Shown here in pieces: positions 6,344 to 8,772 of a DNA stretch of 8,772 nt. Origin of the DNA: Acidobacteriota bacterium (GTDB taxonomy: Bacteria; Acidobacteriota; Vicinamibacteria; Marinacidobacterales; SMYC01). The stretch is from positions 1 through 8,772 of the forward strand of contig JAJCXL010000491.1 of assembly GCA_029263435.1 (NCBI GenBank). Direction: 5' to 3'. The position numbers and the translations under genes were made by a program. The notes below the pieces were generated by a model, which was not told the origin of the DNA, made no database searches, and saw nothing but the letters and a program-made list of their open reading frames with translations. Each line of letters opens with the position of its first letter. Within the stretch, counting starts at the first letter, position 1.

Positions 6344-7570
6344 ATGGTACTCAAGATGGTTGGACGGTGCTCGATTCTCTCCGCGGCTTGCGTTTTGGCG
6401 GCCGCGTCCTTCGCTTTGCCCGGCGACTGGCAACAGTTTCGCGGGCCGGGCCGCGACGGGAAGTCGGAGGAGACCGGCTTGTCGCGAATGTTTGGTCCCA
6501 CCGGTGCTCGAGAGCTGTTTCGGGTGCCCATCGGTGCCGGGTTCGCTTCGGTCTCGGTCGTGGGCGAGCGCCTCTTCACGATGGACTCCGATGGGTCGTC
6601 CGAGTACGCCCTCTGTCTCGATGCGGTCACGGGCGAGACGCTGTGGCGGGTTGCGATCGGGCCGGTCTTCGAAGAAATTCAAGGCGACGGCCCGCGCTCC
6701 ACCCCGACGGTCGACGGCGACCGCGTCTTCGTGCTGGGCTCTAGAGGCCGACTCGCGGCTCTGGAGCGTGAGACCGGTGAGACGTTGTGGGAGCTCGAGC
6801 TGAGCGCCGCGTTTGGAAGCGAGCTTCCGACGTGGGCGTTTTCTTCGGCGCCCATGGTTGATGGCGAGCGTCTCATCGTCGAGGTCGGCGGGAGCGCCGG
6901 ACGGGCGGTCGCCGCGCTCGAGAAAGCCACGGGAGAAGTCGTGTGGACGAGTCAGAGCTCGTCGCTCGCTTACTCTTCCCCGATTCAAGTGAGCTTTGCC
7001 GGCGCGAAGCAATATGTGTTCCTGCTGCAAGACAAGCTCACCGGTCTCGATACGGAGGGGCGTGAGCTCTGGAGCGTACCGTTCGAGCCGCGCAACGAGA
7101 TCACGCCGGCGAGTCCGGTGTTCATCGAGCCGGACCTGATTCTCGCGTCCGCGTCCTACGACATCGGCGCCAAAGTCGTCCGGCTTTCGCGGGAGGGCGA
7201 TGGTGTCACGGCGACCGAGGTTTGGTCCGGGCGCCAGATGCGCAATCACTTCAACGCGACGGTGGCGCTCGATGGCCACGTCTACGGCTTCGATACGGGA
7301 ACGCTTCGTTGCCTCGACGCTCGCACCGGGGAGCCCCGTTGGGCGAAGCGAGGCCTCGGCAAAGGCTCGCTGATCTCTGCCGATGGGATGCTCGTGGTGT
7401 TGAGTGAGCGCGGCAAGCTGGTATTGGTCGAAGCCACCCCGGACGCCTATCGAGAGCTCGGGAGCCTCCAAGTCCTCGAAGGTCGATCCTGGACTCCGCC
7501 TTCACTCGCGAACGGTCGTTTGTATTTGCGCAATCACACCGAGCTCGTCAGCGTGGAGCTCAAGCCATGA
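6344..7570 (+). CDS. PQQ-like (BamB-type) beta-propeller exported protein
   Basis: The protein has 408 residues. An in-frame TAG at 6338-6340 limits the start to ATG 6344 or ATG 6356 (residue 5). Neither has a strong Shine-Dalgarno. The N-terminus (about residues 8-24, ending ASFA) is a signal peptide. The mature protein begins with DWQQFRGPGRDG (28-39), the hallmark opening of the W-x-Q-F-R-G-P-x-R-D-G family of PQQ-repeat proteins. Propeller blades with the A/T-G-E-x-x-W closing motif are seen near residues 96-101 (TGETLW), 144-149 (TGETLW), 196-201 (TGEVVW), 238-243 (EGRELW) and 328-333 (TGEPRW). The fold is shared by BamB and by PQQ dehydrogenases. The length and lack of dehydrogenase features favour a non-enzymatic periplasmic protein, but no BAM-complex role can be claimed. 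The stop overlaps the following ATG (ATGA at 7567-7570). Confidence 0.85.
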   Translation: MVLKMVGRCSILSAACVLAAASFALPGDWQQFRGPGRDGKSEETGLSRMFGPTGARELFRVPIGAGFASVSVVGERLFTMDSDGSSEYALCLDAVTGETLWRVAIGPVFEEIQGDGPRSTPTVDGDRVFVLGSRGRLAALERETGETLWELELSAAFGSELPTWAFSSAPMVDGERLIVEVGGSAGRAVAALEKATGEVVWTSQSSSLAYSSPIQVSFAGAKQYVFLLQDKLTGLDTEGRELWSVPFEPRNEITPASPVFIEPDLILASASYDIGAKVVRLSREGDGVTATEVWSGRQMRNHFNATVALDGHVYGFDTGTLRCLDARTGEPRWAKRGLGKGSLISADGMLVVLSERGKLVLVEATPDAYRELGSLQVLEGRSWTPPSLANGRLYLRNHTELVSVELKP

Positions 7571-8331
7571 GCTTTCGGTTCTCGGTGGCTCTTCTTCTCG
7601 CTGCGCTTGGACAGGGAGCGCCTTCGGAGATGACGACGGAAGACATTCTCGATCGTCATTTCGAGGCACTTGGCGGGCGGCACCGGCTGGAGGCGATCCG
7701 AACTCTGGAGAAAGCCGGAACCTATGTTTATAACGGTCAGGAGCATCCTCTCCGGAGCTTCCACCTGGTCGGCAACAAGTATCGGGAGGAGATCGACGGG
7801 CTCGTCATCTGGGGTGCGAGCGTCAAAGAGGGGCACTCGGTCATCCGCGGCGCTGACGGCACGACCTATTGGGTTGTCGACGACACGCGCTACGGTCGAT
7901 TTCGCGAGGTTGCGAATGCCCGGGCGAGCTTGACGATCGCGGACGCCGATCTTCAGGGTGCGTTGTTCGATCATGAGCGCAAAGGCCACGTCATTACTTA
8001 TGACGGACTCGGCGACGTCGAGGGCGCCTCCGCCCATCGCTTGCGAGTGACGCTTCCGTCGGGCTTCGAGCTGGTTCACTTTCTCGACGAGACGAGCTTT
8101 CTCGTTCTCAAGAAGGAGGTCGTGACGAAAGAGGGCGCGCGCGACCTGGAGCATCCTCGAGCGTGGTTCTACGAGGATTATCGCGCCGTCGACGGCGTGT
8201 TGTTCCCGTTTTGGATTTATGTGGAAGAGCCTATTTTCTCGCGCGAGTACGTGTTCGACTCGATCGTCGCCAACCCCTCTCTCGACGAATCGATATTCGA
8301 AGCTCCTCCGGACGCCATCAAGAGCCCCTAG
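7567..8331 (+). CDS. LolA/LolB-like periplasmic protein
   Basis: The protein has 254 residues, starts at ATG 7567 inside an ATGA overlap, and has GGAG 8 nt upstream (7555-7558). A short signal peptide covers about residues 1-19 (SVALLLAALGQGA). The mature start EDILDRHFEALGGRHRLEAIRTLEKAGTY (25-53) matches a common opening of bacterial outer-membrane lipoprotein-sorting-like proteins: a helix with A-x-GG, then the first strand. Alternating beta strands follow, including YWVVDDTRYGRF (101-112), AHRLRVTLPSGFELVHFLDETSFLVLKKE (156-184) and WFYEDYRAVDGVLFPFWIYV (200-219). Together these suggest a curved, lipid-accommodating beta sheet. Genuine LolA is shorter (about 180 residues mature), so this is a relative, not lolA itself. 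It is probably co-translated with the PQQ-like propeller, suggesting a shared envelope task. The assignment rests on pattern recognition, not on catalytic residues. Confidence 0.68.
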   Translation: MSFRFSVALLLAALGQGAPSEMTTEDILDRHFEALGGRHRLEAIRTLEKAGTYVYNGQEHPLRSFHLVGNKYREEIDGLVIWGASVKEGHSVIRGADGTTYWVVDDTRYGRFREVANARASLTIADADLQGALFDHERKGHVITYDGLGDVEGASAHRLRVTLPSGFELVHFLDETSFLVLKKEVVTKEGARDLEHPRAWFYEDYRAVDGVLFPFWIYVEEPIFSREYVFDSIVANPSLDESIFEAPPDAIKSP

Positions 8332-8370
8332 CCTTCGGCTTCAGAGACTCGTCGCATCATTCTCGTGCTG

Positions 8371-8400
8371 CCGAAAAAGGGACCAGGTCCCATTCTTCGG
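8371..8400. repeat. Palindromic repeat copy 1 (REP-like)
   Basis: This is a 30-nt imperfect palindrome. The outer arms are CCGAA (8371-8375) and TTCGG (8396-8400). The inner arms are GGGACC and GGTCCC around a single A at 8385. The inner 24 nt (8374-8397) recur 87 bp downstream with one mismatch. Such GC palindromes flanked by A/T tracts resemble intergenic REP-type sequences mobilised by IS200/RAYT-like transposases. That link is inference, since no transposase gene is in the window. Confidence 0.6.
8374..8391 (-). terminator. Possible intrinsic terminator, copy 1 (minus strand)
   Basis: Read on the minus strand, the repeat gives GGGAC-CTG-GTCCC followed immediately by TTTTT and preceded by A/T-rich bases. 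This is a compact intrinsic-terminator shape with a short 5-bp stem. It could back up copy 2 in ending the gene entering from the right edge. On the plus strand the same hairpin is followed by ATTCTT, a poor U-tract. Confidence 0.4.
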
Positions 8401-8446
8401 CCTGAGGCAGTGACGCTAACCCACGTGTTCACAATAGATTAACACA

Positions 8447-8463
8447 TTTACGTTTTTCGTAAA
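8447..8463. repeat. Small inverted repeat next to palindrome copy 2
   Basis: TTTACG (8447-8452) and CGTAAA (8458-8463) form a perfect 6-bp inverted repeat around TTTTT. It directly abuts, and shares its A-tract with, the second palindromic repeat. It lies in the locally AT-rich stretch at about 8421-8466, which contrasts with the GC-rich surroundings. Function unknown. Confidence 0.4.
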
Positions 8464-8480
8464 AAAGGACCAGGTCCCAT
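8461..8480 (-). terminator. Possible intrinsic terminator, copy 2 (minus strand)
   Basis: On the minus strand GGGAC-CTG-GTCC is followed by six T residues, 20-odd bp after the stop of the leftward gene ending at 8504. Position and U-tract fit an intrinsic terminator. The stem is only 4 perfect base pairs plus a G-U pair, so it may be weak. Confidence 0.42.
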
Positions 8481-8484
8481 TCTT
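8461..8484. repeat. Palindromic repeat copy 2 (direct repeat of 8374-8397)
   Basis: These 24 nt match copy 1 at 23 positions in the same orientation. The only difference is A at 8466 for G at 8379. The core GGACCAGGTCC is kept, but the outer CCGAA/TTCGG arms of copy 1 are not, so the shared unit is the A-tract, core and CCATTCTT tail. Confidence 0.65.
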
Positions 8485-8503
8485 GGCGGCCCAAGAAAGC
8501 GTG

Positions 8504-8770
8504 TCACGGTGCGGCGCGCTGGAACTCGAGTCGCATCGAGACGCCCATGACCTCGATATCCGAGGTGTCGTTTCTGGGCCCGGTACCGTCGAACGTCGCC
8601 GTGAACGAAGAGTCCGGCATGGTGATGGTGTTGCCGTCGGTATGTTCCAGTCGGAACGTGTCGCCTGGTGTGAGCGTAAACGTTCCGTTCGCTTGCGTCA
8701 GCGTTAGATTGCCGTCGTCGAGAATGGCGAGGCCGGTGTCATCGACGATGAAGTCGACGATCCCCCCGAA
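8504..8770 (-). CDS. Hypothetical beta-rich protein, C-terminal fragment
   Basis: On the minus strand a frame enters from the right edge (first full codon ends at 8770) and runs 88 codons to a TGA at 8504-8506. The other two minus frames hit stops within 70 bp of the window end. There is no start inside the window, so the 5' part is missing. The residues alternate polar and hydrophobic and are rich in Thr, Asp and Gly: FIVDDTGLAILDDG, NLTLTQANGTFTLTPGD, FRLEHTDGNTITM, then IEVMGVSMRLEFQRAAP at the end. This suggests an all-beta, probably exported protein. I do not recognise the family. No catalytic motif or sorting tail (such as PEP-CTERM) is visible. The gene converges on the LolA-like gene, and the two palindromic repeats lie between their ends. 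Confidence 0.6.
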   Translation of the reverse strand, partial: FGGIVDFIVDDTGLAILDDGNLTLTQANGTFTLTPGDTFRLEHTDGNTITMPDSSFTATFDGTGPRNDTSDIEVMGVSMRLEFQRAAP

Positions 8771-8772
8771 AG

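Noticed and set aside
6329..7471. Long open frame on the minus strand (380 codons) opposite the PQQ-like gene
   Set aside because: It is compositionally a shadow (Arg-rich, no domain pattern), while the plus strand has clear propeller motifs.
8329..8341. Mini hairpin AGCC-TTC-GGCT at the stop of the LolA-like gene
   Set aside because: The stem has only 4 bp and no T-run follows, so chance is a sufficient explanation.
8425..8445. GTGTT/AACAC inverted repeat with an 11-nt spacer as an operator site
   Set aside because: Five-base arms are common by chance and there is no promoter or downstream gene start nearby.

Overview
The window is densely coded, GC-rich bacterial DNA. The gene families (a sigma-70-like factor followed by a tiny zinc-finger protein, a roughly 1,000-residue BNR/VPS10-propeller 'glycosyl hydrolase'-type secreted protein, a PQQ-type propeller and a Tat-exported calcineurin-like phosphoesterase) are the kind seen together in Acidobacteriota and related soil or sediment phyla such as Gemmatimonadota and Planctomycetota. 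That assignment is inferred from protein style only. No rRNA or other marker gene is present.

Layout. (1) 2-657, plus strand: the 3' part of a sigma-70-family factor (region 4 helix-turn-helix), then a 69-codon protein with an HxxxCxxC zinc-finger motif like that of anti-sigma factors. (2) 749-5321, plus strand: a three-gene, translationally coupled operon. It encodes a membrane-anchored Coa1-like protein, a secreted propeller with about eleven Asp-box motifs (true start probably ATG 1228, in an ATGA overlap), and a putative TPR lipoprotein (start in a GTGA overlap). (3) 5272-6291, minus strand: a Tat-signal metallophosphoesterase whose 3' end overlaps the TPR gene tail-to-tail by 50 bp. (4) 6344-8331, plus strand: a PQQ-like propeller and a LolA/LolB-like periplasmic protein, again joined by an ATGA overlap. 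(5) 8332-8503: the only substantial non-coding stretch. It holds two near-identical copies of a 24-nt palindrome-containing repeat and a locally AT-rich segment. (6) 8504-8770, minus strand: the C-terminal 88 codons of an unrecognised beta-rich protein that enters from the right edge.

Apart from the sigma/zinc-finger pair and the fragment at the right edge, which cannot be judged, the genes encode proteins with export signals or a membrane anchor. The window therefore reads as envelope or extracytoplasmic functions following a regulatory pair. No phage, CRISPR, toxin-antitoxin or complete insertion sequence is visible. The least explained elements are the palindromic repeat pair at 8371-8485, the soluble zinc-finger partner of the sigma factor, and the Coa1-like gene away from any oxidase gene. 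I found no convincing evidence of an entirely new system.
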